The notes below the pieces were generated by a model, which saw nothing but the letters and a program-made list of their open reading frames with translations, was not told where the DNA came from and did no database searches. This document shows positions 30,771 to 41,882 of a stretch of DNA of 64,000 nt, one piece after another; position 1 is the first letter of the stretch; each line of letters starts with the position of its first letter. The DNA is from Phragmites australis. Taxonomy: Eukaryota; Streptophyta; Magnoliopsida; Poales; Poaceae. Location: the NCBI RefSeq assembly GCF_958298935.1, contig NC_084934.1, positions 1,428,501 through 1,492,500 of the forward strand. The letters run 5' to 3'. The position numbers and the translations under genes are program-made.

Positions 30771-31007
30771 ACTGGTCCTTAAATTTTAGCCACATATAAA
30801 TCATGATAAAATCATTCATTTTTCCCTTTTTGAGAGTGAGCTTCTTCTTTGCAGTGGTCTTTGCAGGTGATTTTGTAATTTTGGAAGAGTTTCCAGCTAC
30901 TGACTTGGTCCTTCGCCACTTAATGATAGTACCAATTGCTTGCACAATTTACATATTTTAGTCTCATGCAAACTGTAACATTGCACAAAAGAAAAAAGTA
31001 TATATGG

Positions 31008-33936
31008 TTACCTCCTCATGACAAGTCGACTAGAACTTGTAGCTTGATGCATTGCAAGCTTCTGCCTTTTGGGTGTTGTCGCACCAGATTCAGCTGCACC
31101 TTTTTTTTGCCCTGACGGCATCTTCTTGGACCGACTCTTCCTGCAAATACAAGTAGTTAGCATTCTGTGCTATTAGGAATTAATGACACAAATGCAAATA
31201 TTTGATTTACCTTTTCTTTTATTCCATTATAAGGATATTTTGGGGATGTCTTCCTATGCCCCATCCCTCCACACCTTGTGCACTTGACCTGCCATGCACC
31301 CTTCCTCCTGGATTTGCCTTTCTTGAAGCATCCTAAAATCCTTTGCTCCTTTGTCTTCCTACAAATCTTTTTGCTAGAGGAGGCAAGACCTTGAACCCAA
31401 GATCTATTGTAGACTATTGAGACTTATCTTTCATAGGCTGAATTACTCCTGCATATGCTATTTTAAAAGTCACATGGATGCAGATAGTCATCCATCTTAA
31501 GGTTTCTACCACTGGTTATGAATGCCAAGGCATGTTAGCGTGGCTTCCCAGAAACTTGCAACTCCCTATATGTGCACTCATGACTATCTAGATGCACAAC
31601 ATGCCTAAGCAGTTCTTGCTCCACAGTCCTCTCAGTGACCTATATTGTATTCTTTGCCCCCTTAGTAACCCTCAAGTGCCCCAAACCTCTAGTCATTGCA
31701 TTCAGTTGCCTAACTAGCGCTGGAAGCATAACACCATGTAGTCTCTCATTTATCCTTCTCCTCTTCTCAAACAACTACATTATCATGGACCTTAATGTGT
31801 CAGCAAGCTCACAAACTGGAAGGTCCTTGATGTCCTTCACCCACTTGTTAAATGATTCAGCCAGGTTATTGGTAATGTAATCACATTTAATCTCCTTTGA
31901 GAATCTACACCTCATCCAAAGAAGATTGTGCCACTTATCTAGGTAGTTCGCAATAGTTGGATCTGCTTCAAATATGATACCCATATAGTGCTCAAACCTA
32001 TTTGCCTTGTAAGCTCTGGTTGTAGGATACATGTTATCATAAATTGTCTCTTGGAACTTCTTAATGAAGTTTTGCATCAAATGTCTGAAACACTCTCTAT
32101 ACTCTGCCTAAAGATACACCTTCTTCACAACACTCTCAAGCCCCTTACAAGCGTCTGAGCTGATGGGTAAATCAGGTGGATTGCCTATAGGCTTCTGCAG
32201 TTGATGCATGAACCAAGTTCAGTTATCAGTGGCCTCTACATCAAAGAATCCAAAAGCAACTGGAAACATCCAGTTGTATCCATCAAGGGAAATAGCTGAA
32301 GCCATATGGCCATTCCATCTCCCATTCAGGGCAGTTGAATCTACACTCAAATATGACTTACACCCATTTAGGAAACCATCAATACATGGTTTGAAGTAGC
32401 AAAATAATTTGTCAAAATAAATCTCATCTCCAACCTCCTTTACAGCTACCTCTACAACACTCCCAGGGCTCCTCAGCTCGACCTCTGTCTTGAACATGTA
32501 CAACATCTCAAAACTGTTTTCCCATGAGCCAAAAATCTGGTATGCAACCTTCTGTCTACCAGCCCATACAGTATGATATGACAATATCATATTGTATTGC
32601 TCCTCCAACTTCTCCTTCAGACCCTTTGCACCAATATTTGGGTTCTTCCTCAGAGTAGATGCTACTTTCTCTGCAATCCATGCCTTAGAAGCCATCTTGG
32701 TTTGAATTCGGTCAGTTGATGCACAAGTATGTCCAAATCTATTCAATGAAACCTGCAAGACCAAATAGTGACATATTAATACATTACAAGAATAAATAAT
32801 TGGGCAAAGTTAGCAGTTAGTACCATCATTGTCCTCTTATAATGTGTCAACCTGGCCACAATCGCCTATGGACAACCCTCAGCTTTGCAGTAACCTCTGA
32901 ACCTGTCTGTATCTGATTTCTCTATTCTCATCTCAAACTCACCTTTGATAGCATGCTGCCTCACAGCCAATCTAAATTCTTCCATACTAGGGTATGTGCT
33001 TCCTATAGTCATTGGTGGATCTTCCCTGTCATAAAGAACTACTGGCTAACCAGAAATCAGGTCATCAACTGCTATTGCAGCACCTTCAATGTCGTCACAA
33101 GGAATAGGAGGTGTTCTGGAGGTGGAGGAGCATTTTCAACAAGCACACCTAGCATTCTCAGCTCTCTCATCCTCAGCTCTTAGACCAAGCAAGACATACA
33201 CTTCATCTTCCCCAATCACTAGCAATGCACTACCAATGTCATCTACTGGAACTGGAGCAATTTCCAATTTGTCCCAATCAATCACAGATGGTGCTTCGAC
33301 ATCCACTCCAACATTACATGCACTACCTTGTTGGCTGCTCTCTGCTACTGCTGCAGATGATGACATAGCAATGACTTTTTGTGTGACAACATTATTCCTA
33401 ACCACTTCAACCACATCACTCTCCATTGTCACAATTGACCTACTGCGTTGCCGCTCAACTTTGTCCTCCACGGTAACATACAAAGGGAGCCTTCTTTCCT
33501 TCAACCTATCACTCATTGCAATCATCGGATCCATGTTGTTCTTCAACCTCATTTCTTTAGCTTTGTCGTTCTCAATGGTTAACACCACTATGTCTTACTT
33601 ACTGCCCCAGTTGACCCTTTCTGTCAGGTCTCTATGCAACATTCCTCAAGTGTATCTGTAGTAGTCCACAACCCATTCATCATCCATGGCTGTCATAGCC
33701 ACTTCTGAGCGGTCCTCGAGCTTAAAAGTGAACTCAGCTATGCGAACCAAGAGTCTAAACACAGCATTGGGGTCAATCCTACCAGTCCGAAAGAGAGAAA
33801 ATGAGAACAAATTGGAAGTTAGCATTCGGTCTAAACGTTCTTCGTGCTCCCTCACCCGTTTTCGCCAAAAACGAACCCATTTCCCCCAAAATGAGCTACT
33901 GAAACAGTCAAATGAAAGGGGGAAGGTGCCGAGCAC
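31008..33936 (-). pseudogene. MULE (MuDR/mudrA-type) transposase pseudogene
   Basis: Minus strand, N to C: an N-terminal region (MDDEWVVDYYRYT, about 33690); an acidic linker; the MuDR domain (IGSTYPSMEEFRLAV, KSDTDRFRGYCKAEGCP, about 33010-32870); a FGHTC and helix region (32760-32590); then the catalytic core. The core has VDSTALNGRWNGH (first Asp), ISSDACKGLES (second Asp) and the later helical part with NLAESFNKWVKD. A SWIM zinc finger follows (CTYRELQVSGKP, then damaged), a zinc knuckle CTRCGGMGH, and a basic tail ending RLVMRR at 31008. In-frame stops occur near 33640, 33600, 33043, 32868, 32219 and in the SWIM finger. Terminal inverted repeats were not found. It is an inactive former autonomous element. 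Confidence 0.85.
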
Positions 33937-34225
33937 TTACCTCGATGGGATGTCTGCGGGATCCATGGATCCCGAAGCTAACGTCGGCCCTCAGTCTTCA
34001 CTGGATTTGGAGTACACGCGCTACCGCCACTCTCCGTCGCCAACTCCCGAAACCCTAGCCCAGGAAACTAAAATGAACTGTGTCGGGCTCCAGGTGGCCG
34101 TGCCTGGCTTTTTGTGGCAAGTTGAAGAGAGGGCAATATTGGCAAATCAAGTCCCATGGAAGGTTAAATGATTTTAAAAAAGGATAATTGTAAATAAATA
34201 ATCGATTCGTAGACTCGTGGCTGTT

Positions 34226-35390
34226 GATAAATTGCATACCGAATAGGGTTCACCAATTCGGTCGATATTCGCAAAATTTGACCGAATATCGACGATTCGA
34301 GCCGCATCGCATTCGAAAACCGATCAGTTTTCAAATTTTGAATTAAAAAATTCAAAAAAAGTTAAAAAAAATAAAAAATTCTCAAAATTTATAAAAATAC
34401 TAGAGACAATTCTAGGACCTTCTATGATTTTTTTTTTCAAAAATAATATCATTTGCATCATATTTTATATGGAGAAAGTTTGAAAAAAAAAGAAAAAGGC
34501 CGTATGAATAGGATGATTTAGCCCATCACATTAAGGAAAAGCTTAACATACAAACACATATTTTTCTTGCGTAGGAAGTATCTTAAGAGGATCTTTAAAT
34601 TTTGTTTCACTTCATTTAGAATTTTATTAATTTCTCCATAATTTTTACAAAGTACACAAGCATAAAGTGAACATGTTAAGAAGCATCACTGTAATTAACT
34701 TTTACATGTCTACCATTATTTTTCCTACATAAAACATAGTATAAGTAAACTAATATAAGTGGTTTCACTAATTTTGGAGGTTTGAATCTGTTAGTTGTGA
34801 ATTAATCTAGTTGCAACACATTTACACAATCTTGCATGTTACAATAACTATTTCATGAGGTCATGTATTTTTAAAAGGCATGGGATCATGTAAGAAGACT
34901 AAAAAATTTAGTTTCATGATTTTTGGATTAGTAAATAATTAACTATGCATTTAATTAGGTTTATCCAGTACATTTTCTCACAGCAAATATTCAACTTTTT
35001 CATGAGTATAAATACTTTTATCATGTAGATCATGTTACAAGGAAACCAACAAAATTTGTTTCACTTGATTTGAAGCTCAGATAAATTAGTTATTGATTTT
35101 ACAAGGTTAAGCTATTTTTTGGGTTTTTTTGTTGAACTTCATCTAAATGCGAAGAATGCGAGCGGTTTTCGAAGAAATGCAATCGGTTTTTAAAGAACTC
35201 GTCGGTTTTCGACATGGTTCGAAATGCGAAGAATGCGATCGAATAGCGGTGGTATTCAATCGAATATCGAGACCCCGATTCGAGTGGTTTTTTGCCTTGG
35301 GTTTGACCGGGTGAATTCGTTCGAATTCTTCGAATTTTCGCCCGAATTTTTCGCATTTCGCGAATATCGGCAATTCGGCAAGGCTTGATA
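34226..35390. mobile_element. Unclassified ~1.2-kb element with CG-rich inverted ends
   Basis: The ends are rich in CGAAT/ATTCG. On the left, CCAATTCGGTCGATATTCGC; on the right, read inversely, GCCGAATTGCCGATATTCGC. Several further TTCGAA/CGAAT runs lie just inside each end (34226-34330 and 35140-35390). The central 800 bp is AT-rich and non-coding. The inverted ends suggest a DNA transposon, but no clear target duplication was found, so class and exact borders are uncertain. Confidence 0.45.
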
Positions 35391-35472
35391 TTCCATTATG
35401 CATCGCATTTGTAAATCCTGATACCGAAATAGTAGCAGTTTGGATAGGCATGTCAATTGAGTAATAAATAAA

Positions 35473-36755
35473 GAGTAAAATGCACTGGCGGTCCATGAAC
35501 TTGTCTCGTTGTGTCATATAGGTTCACGATCTATTTTTTTGCAGTTCTAGATCGTCAAACTTTATAAGTGGTGCACTGGAGGTCCATACCCCTTCGTAGG
35601 GGCTCTGGAAGCTGGCGTGGACATACTAACGTGGCGTCCACGTCATTTTACCCAATTTTAAAATAAAAAAATAATCAGAAAAAATTCAATAATATCAGGA
35701 AAATCAGGAAAAAATCAGAAAAATAGGAGAAAAACCAGAAAAACCAAAAAATATAGAAAAATATCAGAAAAAGAAGAAAACATTAGAAACAAATAGGAAA
35801 AATCAGTAAAAAATAATGCAGACATCAGTATGTACAATATTAAATATTGCAGATATATATGCTAGAAAGAATAAAAATTTAAAAAGTATGTGGGATGTGT
35901 TGTATGTGGTCTAGTGACATATTACGCTATACTACCAGTTAGCAATCAGGACGTCCTATTCTATAACACATTTTACTTTTAAGAAGGAATTAGAATAGAA
36001 TAAGATTTTTATGTTATACTGTTAGTTAGCAATAGACTTATTTAGACCTGATCATGGGCAGCCTAGCGCGGCATACCCGACCTGACTGGCCTGAAAAAGC
36101 CCGACCCGACTAGTGCAGGGCTGGGCTCGGGCTTCAAAAACAAGCCCGCAGTTCCTTTCGGGTCAGGCTTGGGCTTGTGGTTTTTTCGTCAGGCTATTCA
36201 AAGCTTGACCCGAAGCCCGACTTGACCGACATTTGAACAGGTCTAGACTCACTCGTTCGTTCGTTCCTATTCTAATTCCTTCCTAAAAGTAAAATATGTT
36301 ATAGAATAGGACATCTTGATTGCTAACTTGCAGTATAGCGTAATATGTCACTAGACCACATACAACACGTCCTACATACTCTTTAAATACTTATTCTTTC
36401 TAGCATGTATATATGCATTATTTAATATTGTACATACTGATGTCTGCATTGTTTTTTTAGTATTTTTGAATTGTTTTTGAAAATTTGATTTTCCCCTAAT
36501 TTTTCTATTTTTTTTAAAAAAAAATTCCCTATTTTTTCCTATTTTCTGATTATTTTTTCAGATATTTTTCTGATTTTTCTATATTTTTTTTCGAATTGTT
36601 TTTGATTTTAAAATTGGGTAAAATGATGTGGGGTATGTCCACGTCAACTTTCAGAGTTCTGAGAAGAGATATGAACCTGCATTGCACCACTTGTAATGTT
36701 TAACTATCCAGAACTGCAAAAAAAATAGATCGTGAACCATAAGTGTATTTTACTC
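35473..36755. mobile_element. Fold-back MULE-like element with exact 9-bp target duplication
   Basis: The two halves are inverted repeats of each other for most of their length. The left arm starts GAGTAAAATGCACTGG and the inverse of the right end reads GAGTAAAATACACTTATG. The inner arms match through AGTTAGCAATCAGGACGTCC against GGACATCTTGATTGCTAACT. It is flanked by ATAAATAAA at both 35464-35472 and 36756-36764, an exact 9-bp duplication as made by Mutator-like elements. It encodes no protein. RNA from it would form a long hairpin. Confidence 0.85.
36043..36245. mobile_element. Small hAT-like MITE in the loop of the fold-back element
   Basis: 203 bp with ends TAGACCTGATCA and (inverse) TAGACCTGTTCA, and an interior full of GCCCGA/TCGGGC words. 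It is flanked by GACTTATT (36035-36042) and GACTCACT (36246-36253), which match at six of eight bases. This suggests an aged hAT-type insertion. It sits at the symmetry centre of the larger inverted repeat. Confidence 0.55.
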
Positions 36756-36777
36756 ATAAATAAATATCCCGACATAA

Positions 36778-37362
36778 GAGCATCTTCAAGACTCTTTAAA
36801 ACCCACTCCCTATATCTCCGTATAGAGAACCTTCTTAATAAATTTCACTCCATGTATTGCTATCTTCTCCAGCAGACTCTCTGTACTCCAATCCCTATAT
36901 TCCAACAGCTCCCTTTCCTATCTCATCGACGGGTGGACCCCGACCGTCAGCTCCATCTCTCCCGAACTATTCATCTACGCTGCCATCTGATTCGCCGGTC
37001 CGTCTGGGATTGCGTCGAATTTTCGGCTGCGCCGCCGCTCACCGTTCACACAGCGGCTCACCTTCGCGAACACGAACGTGTTGAGCAGCCACGGCAGCGC
37101 GCAGACGATTAACCAGATGACTGACGCGAGCACTAACACCGACGGCGGGGCGCGTACGCTAAGGAGGACGACGAGGTGGGGGTGGGCCCAGGGACGGGAG
37201 AGCGTTTTGGAAACCAGATGTGTTCCCAAAAAATGGAGAGCGAGAGAGATATTTTTGGACTTTCTACAGATAAGAAGTGAGATAAAAATACTGTTAAAAA
37301 TAAATTTTGGATTAAAATTCCTATATTTAACTATAGAGAATCATTTAAAGAGTAGATGCTCT
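36778..37362. mobile_element. Non-autonomous PIF/Harbinger-type element upstream of the MORF gene
   Basis: The ends are GAGCATCTTCAAGACTCTTT and (inverse) AGAGCATCTACTCTTTAAAT, similar to the GGCCATCTCCAACAG end of the Harbinger element at 58471. TAA lies at 36775-36777 and at 37363-37365, the expected 3-bp duplication, with a one-base asymmetry at the right end. The centre (36930-37240) is GC-rich. On the minus strand it has an open frame with a hydrophobic segment (VLVLASVIWLIVCALPWLL), possibly a captured host fragment of unknown family. The element stops 72 bp before the MORF start codon. Confidence 0.65.
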
Positions 37363-37400
37363 TAAGCCCCTGAACGCAGAAGCTTCCGCTTCCGCTCCCG

Positions 37401-37418
37401 CCCCCCCCCCCCCCCCCC
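37401..37418. repeat. C18 homopolymer just upstream of the MORF gene
   Basis: Eighteen consecutive C residues, 16 bp before the ATG at 37435. It probably lies in the 5' untranslated region or core promoter and is likely length-variable. Confidence 0.95.
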
Positions 37419-37434
37419 GGAAAGCCTAGCGGCC

Positions 37435-40253
37435 ATGGCCCTCACTCTGCGCCTCCGGCGGGCCCTCGTCGCCATCTCCACCTCCTCCCCCCTCCTCCGC
37501 CCGGTCGCATCTGCCTCCATCTCCCGGCCCCTCCCGCTCGCGCCCTTCGTCCCTCTGTCGCTCCCGCGGCCGTGGCTGCTCCCCGGCGCCGCCGCGGGGC
37601 TCCGGTCGGCGGCGGCGGCGGCAGCGGCGGCGGCGGCGGCGCGGCGAATGTGCTACGGGGGCGTGGTGCAGGGGATCAAGATCTCCCGCGACGAGATCCT
37701 CTTCGGGGGGTGCGATTACAACCACTGGCTCATCACTATGCAGTTCCCGGACCCCAAGCCCTCCCGCGAGGAGATGATCGAGACCTACCTCCAGACCCTC
37801 GCCCAGGTCGTCATAAGGTATAACGAAATTCGAGCCATTTCGTGTAGGTGTGTCGGTTTTGTATCAGAAATGTTTGGCTTTGTCGGGAATTGGGCTTGGT
37901 GTAGCGATGGATTAGTTCCCGTAGATGGTGAAATGTGATACTGAATTGTACGATTGCTTCATCTCGCTGTGTTGTGTATGGTCTGGGTGATATGGGATGA
38001 GTCGGGTGTTTGATCTAAAGTACGGCACGTGGTGGTGGTGTTGCGGTGCTGATGGGATTTTTCTTTTAATTTGGTTTGGAGCTTGATACTAGTATGTACT
38101 AACTCCAGTAGTTAATACAGAATACACGCAGTCAAGCTATCTCAACTTCGATTTTGATTAGCCACATCACATGAAAATGATACCAGCAATTTCGACTTGA
38201 AAGAAAATACTTTCATAATATCAGGTTTTTAAATATTATACAATAAGTGGTCAGTTTCTGTTTTAGAGGCCAATTCTCAAAGCAGCACCTATTTGTGGCT
38301 GTTGAGAGCAGGATCCAGGAGGGTCCCCCCCCCCCCCCAACCCCAGGAAAACGTCTGAAGTTTTAAATTACCTTTTTTACAGCTTTTGACATGATAAGTA
38401 TAAACATTTCGAAGGGTGAACGATTCTGCTTTTCATTTGGGGCATAAGTTAGCTAAGGTCCACACGAGGACAGATGTTGAAACTTGAAAGTAGTATCTCA
38501 GGGTCTACCTAATACTAATATGTCGATGCTCTGAAATGTTACATTGCTCCTGTTTTGTTGTTTTCTGTGTTAACATAGAATATTTATAGAAAGGGAAAGA
38601 GAAGGATTTATCTTTGTAGGATTAGTAATTACTAACTCGATTTGTGGTAATATTAAATTTCAGGTAACAGAAGCTGTACAGTCATCCATTGTCAAATCAT
38701 GTTACCGCTTCAACGATCACACCATCTATGGTCTCTAGTTTCTGCGGCATTGTGCTTTTCATATTATTCTGTGTTTCACTAGCTGGAATCTTTGTTCCAG
38801 TGATCTATGTTTGGTGAATGGTCCCCCATGCAGTTATTTTATATATTATATAATTTAGCTCTTAAGTCGTCAATTTATTGATCTTTTGATTCCCTAGGCC
38901 ATTATTGTATATATTTGGTGGTATAGCTCTGAACCAGTCGAGTCGTTGACTTGTTGCTCTTACTTAGGGTGCTTATATCTGAGATGGATGATTAAATTCA
39001 AGCAACCGCAACATATAATTTGCCTCATTTGTTGAGCTCTGAGCTTCTTGTAGTTATGAGGAGGCTAAAAGGAGGATGTATGCTTTTAGTACAACAGATT
39101 ATACTGGTTTTCAGGCTGAAATGACCGAGGAAATGTCAGAAAAATTCCACGGTGAGTGAACAGGATAACTGAATTTATTTTTGTCTTGCAACTAATATGA
39201 TTAACTTTATAGTTCTTACCTGCCTGTTTTGGTATTTTGGTCAGGGTTGCCTGGAGTAGTTTTCATTTTGCCTGATGCATATCTATATCCAGAGAGAAAG
39301 GAGTATGGAGGTCTGTTCCATTCTTATTTTCTCTTTCCTGAATTTACAATTTATTAACTTCAAATACTCTTGATTTTTTCCTTGTATGCTGTGAGTGAAT
39401 AAGCAATCTGTACATTTCCGTGAGTTTCTAATTATGCCTTGATTAAATTGTTTACTGCATCTAGTACATGATACTTGATAGAAATTCATGCTGTATGTAT
39501 GTATTGATTTCATCAGGAGACAAATATGACAATGGTGTCATCACTTCAAGACCACCACCTCATCATTGGGGCAAATCATCAAGGCCTGACAGGAACCGTA
39601 ACTTCCAAGGAAACTACCAGAACAGCCCCCCTCCGCAAGGAAGTTACCAGAACAGCCCTCCACAGCAAGGAAACTTACAAACGTACCACTCGCAGCAAGA
39701 TGGAAGAAGCTATGCCTCACAGCAGAATTATGCACATGGTGGCCAATATGCTAGAGGTATGAGAGCATTTGATATACAAATTTTCTTTTGTAAAGTGGCA
39801 CTACCGTTTGGACTGAAATAAACCGGTTAGACTCTGCTAGTACATCTATATCTGCAATATGCATCATTTACCTGATTCTTCAAAGAAACCTGCTACTATC
39901 TTCCTGTAATGTTTGGCTACTGATATATTGAATTCATACGGTGACTAGATCAGATGTCTGGCTACACTTTTTCTCCCTATTAAATGATGTTTTTGATTTA
40001 TGAACCAATTTGTTCATTTTCATTTCCCGTACCCCTCTATTTGTTGAAATTGTTATTTTAGGGTGCTACAATAAAAGTGCAAAAATACATCAAACCCAGT
40101 TATAACAAAATGTAAGAGCTAGAGCTGATTCTGCAGTATCCCTTCCCCAGAAGAATATGCTTGTGAACTTATTTTTCTATCCCCTGTTATACTTTTGCTG
40201 CTATCTATTGCTGATCATTGACACGGTTACTCTCTTGCTGTTGTCCAGGGTAG
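37435..40253 (+). CDS. MORF/RIP family organellar RNA-editing factor (DAG-like)
   Basis: Five coding exons: 37435-37817, 39054-39151, 39245-39310, 39517-39756 and 40249-40253. All introns are GT-AG and all joins keep frame, giving 263 residues. Residues 1-75 are Arg/Ser/Pro/Ala-rich with an Ala run and few acidic residues, like a mitochondrial or plastid transit peptide. The MORF domain spans about 90-190: [71 protein letters not shown] and [17 protein letters not shown]. The C-terminal tail is Gln/Asn/Pro/Tyr-rich with [15 protein letters not shown] repeats and ends ARG-stop. Only the last codons lie in exon 5. Members bind PPR proteins and one another in C-to-U RNA editing. No damage is visible. 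One oddity: exon 1 ends VVI-S where relatives usually have VVG-S. Intron 1 holds a C14 tract. Confidence 0.9.
38325..38338. repeat. C14 homopolymer in MORF intron 1
   Basis: Fourteen consecutive C residues within the first intron. No coding consequence. Confidence 0.9.
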
Positions 40254-40600
40254 GCAGTAAAAGCTTAAGAGTTTCTCTGAAGACAAGCATAAGACTTGAG
40301 AGATGTTGAAATCCCCACCTGTCAAATAAACGATTGTGGTGCATTGCCTTCTCTTTTTAGTTGCATTCAAATTCTAGACCTACGGGCATGTGTTATTACC
40401 AAGCTTGATTTTCCGTTAAGCCATATGTTTCATTTTAAATGTCGCAGATTGTGAAACGCTCTTTTATCTGTGTTTATCTTACCTATTCTCTGCTTCTGGT
40501 GAACGGCGTTTGTATGTAGGCAAATTTGTGTCGAGGATACTAGAAGAACGTGGCTTTGTTTGTGGGACACCTTTATGTTCGATATTAGCTCTAGGACGTT
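40254..40600. other. 3' flank of the MORF gene
   Basis: Presumed 3' untranslated region and flank. No further coding exon is seen. The stretch 40513-40600 repeats, in degraded form, the arm of the fold-back sequence that follows (AGAACGTGGCTTTGTTTGTGGGACAC against ATCATGGTTTTGTTTCTAGGACAC). Confidence 0.5.
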
Positions 40601-40742
40601 ACGAAATCATGGTTTTGTTTCTAGGACACTTAGAGGAGGGGCAAAAGACCATTATGCCCTTAGCTGCACACCTAGAGGAGGGTATAATGGTCTTTTGCCT
40701 CTCTTCCAGTGTCCTACGGACAAAACCAAGATTTTGCAAGTG
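40601..40742. repeat. Imperfect palindrome, probable fold-back MITE
   Basis: ACGAAATCATGGTTTTGTTT, then GGCAAAAGACCATTATGCCC, pairs with the inverse of the right half (CAAAATCTTGGTTTTGTCC, then GGCAAAAGACCATTATACCC). Arms are about 65 bp around a centre near 40670. It probably belongs to a longer DNA-transposon relic starting near 40510, but no target duplication was found. Confidence 0.6.
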
Positions 40743-41882
40743 TCATGTTCTTTTAGTGTCTTGTATGTATGTACTTTGTAATTATGAGTGGAATTGTTCA
40801 TTTTACACCGCCCTAGCAAGTGCAACAAATAAACTTGTGAACATATGAGATCTTTTTTTTTAGATGCATGCATTATCAATGATATGCTCATCGTTTCACC
40901 CATATCTGCAAAAGAGATAATTCCTTTCATGCTACTGCAAATTCTTCGTCCATTGCAATGTTGTACATTTATATAGATTGAATGGATGGGAGTTGTGGTT
41001 GGGGAGATACCTCTTTCCAACGGACAACAATAACTGTTGTTGCAGTTGCTAAATTGATTATCAACTGCAACACTCTCTCTTAATCAATTTTTGTCATCTG
41101 TATATAGCGTACCGAAAACTCTTTCAAAAATTATGTGGGAAAAATATGAGGAGAAATATAATCGTAATATGTTATCGAAAACTCTTTAAAAATTTAATGG
41201 GAAAAATTAAAAGAATGATGTGGCATATATGGATGCTTGTATTAATATTGTTTCATTAAAAACTTTATATGAGAAATCATTATGAAAAATTCATAAAGAA
41301 AAGTTAGTGCAATATTCATAATCTGATGATCATTAACATGTTATATTTTAGGAGTTTATTCCCTCTGAACTTTGCAAATCCCGAAGTCGTCTCATACTAA
41401 TTTCATGAATGTATTTCTAGAATATAGACGTTGGTAAGGACTTTGTGAATAGATTTGCAAGATTATCACATGACTTTGTGAATAAATTTGCAAGATTATT
41501 GTATGATTTTGTTTGCAAAATCTTTATCTCATTTTTCTGTAATTCATGAGGATAAAATAATTTTTAGGTAATATGCTTTGTGATATTGCTCTTTATATAA
41601 CATGTTTGCATTTGTGCAATACAAACATCATTATCTTCATAGATAATGGTAGGTGATTCTAATAAACCAATACCATATTATTTTTGTTGTGGTTGATCAT
41701 TCTAGGAAGCCATACACATTCACGCGATACTTCATATAATGCAATTATTTTAGAATGATTAGTGTAAGTAGCCACAAAAATATGTTTTGATGACTTCTAT
41801 GGAAAAGTTGTTCCACTATATAAGAATACAAATCTTGTCTGTGATCTAGTATTATGGGATCAGATAAATAGTTAGCATCTAT

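Noticed and set aside
37435..40253. Treating the MORF gene as a pseudogene because of the unusual exon 1 end
   Set aside because: All four introns have GT-AG borders and every join keeps frame to a stop, so the gene is better explained as intact.
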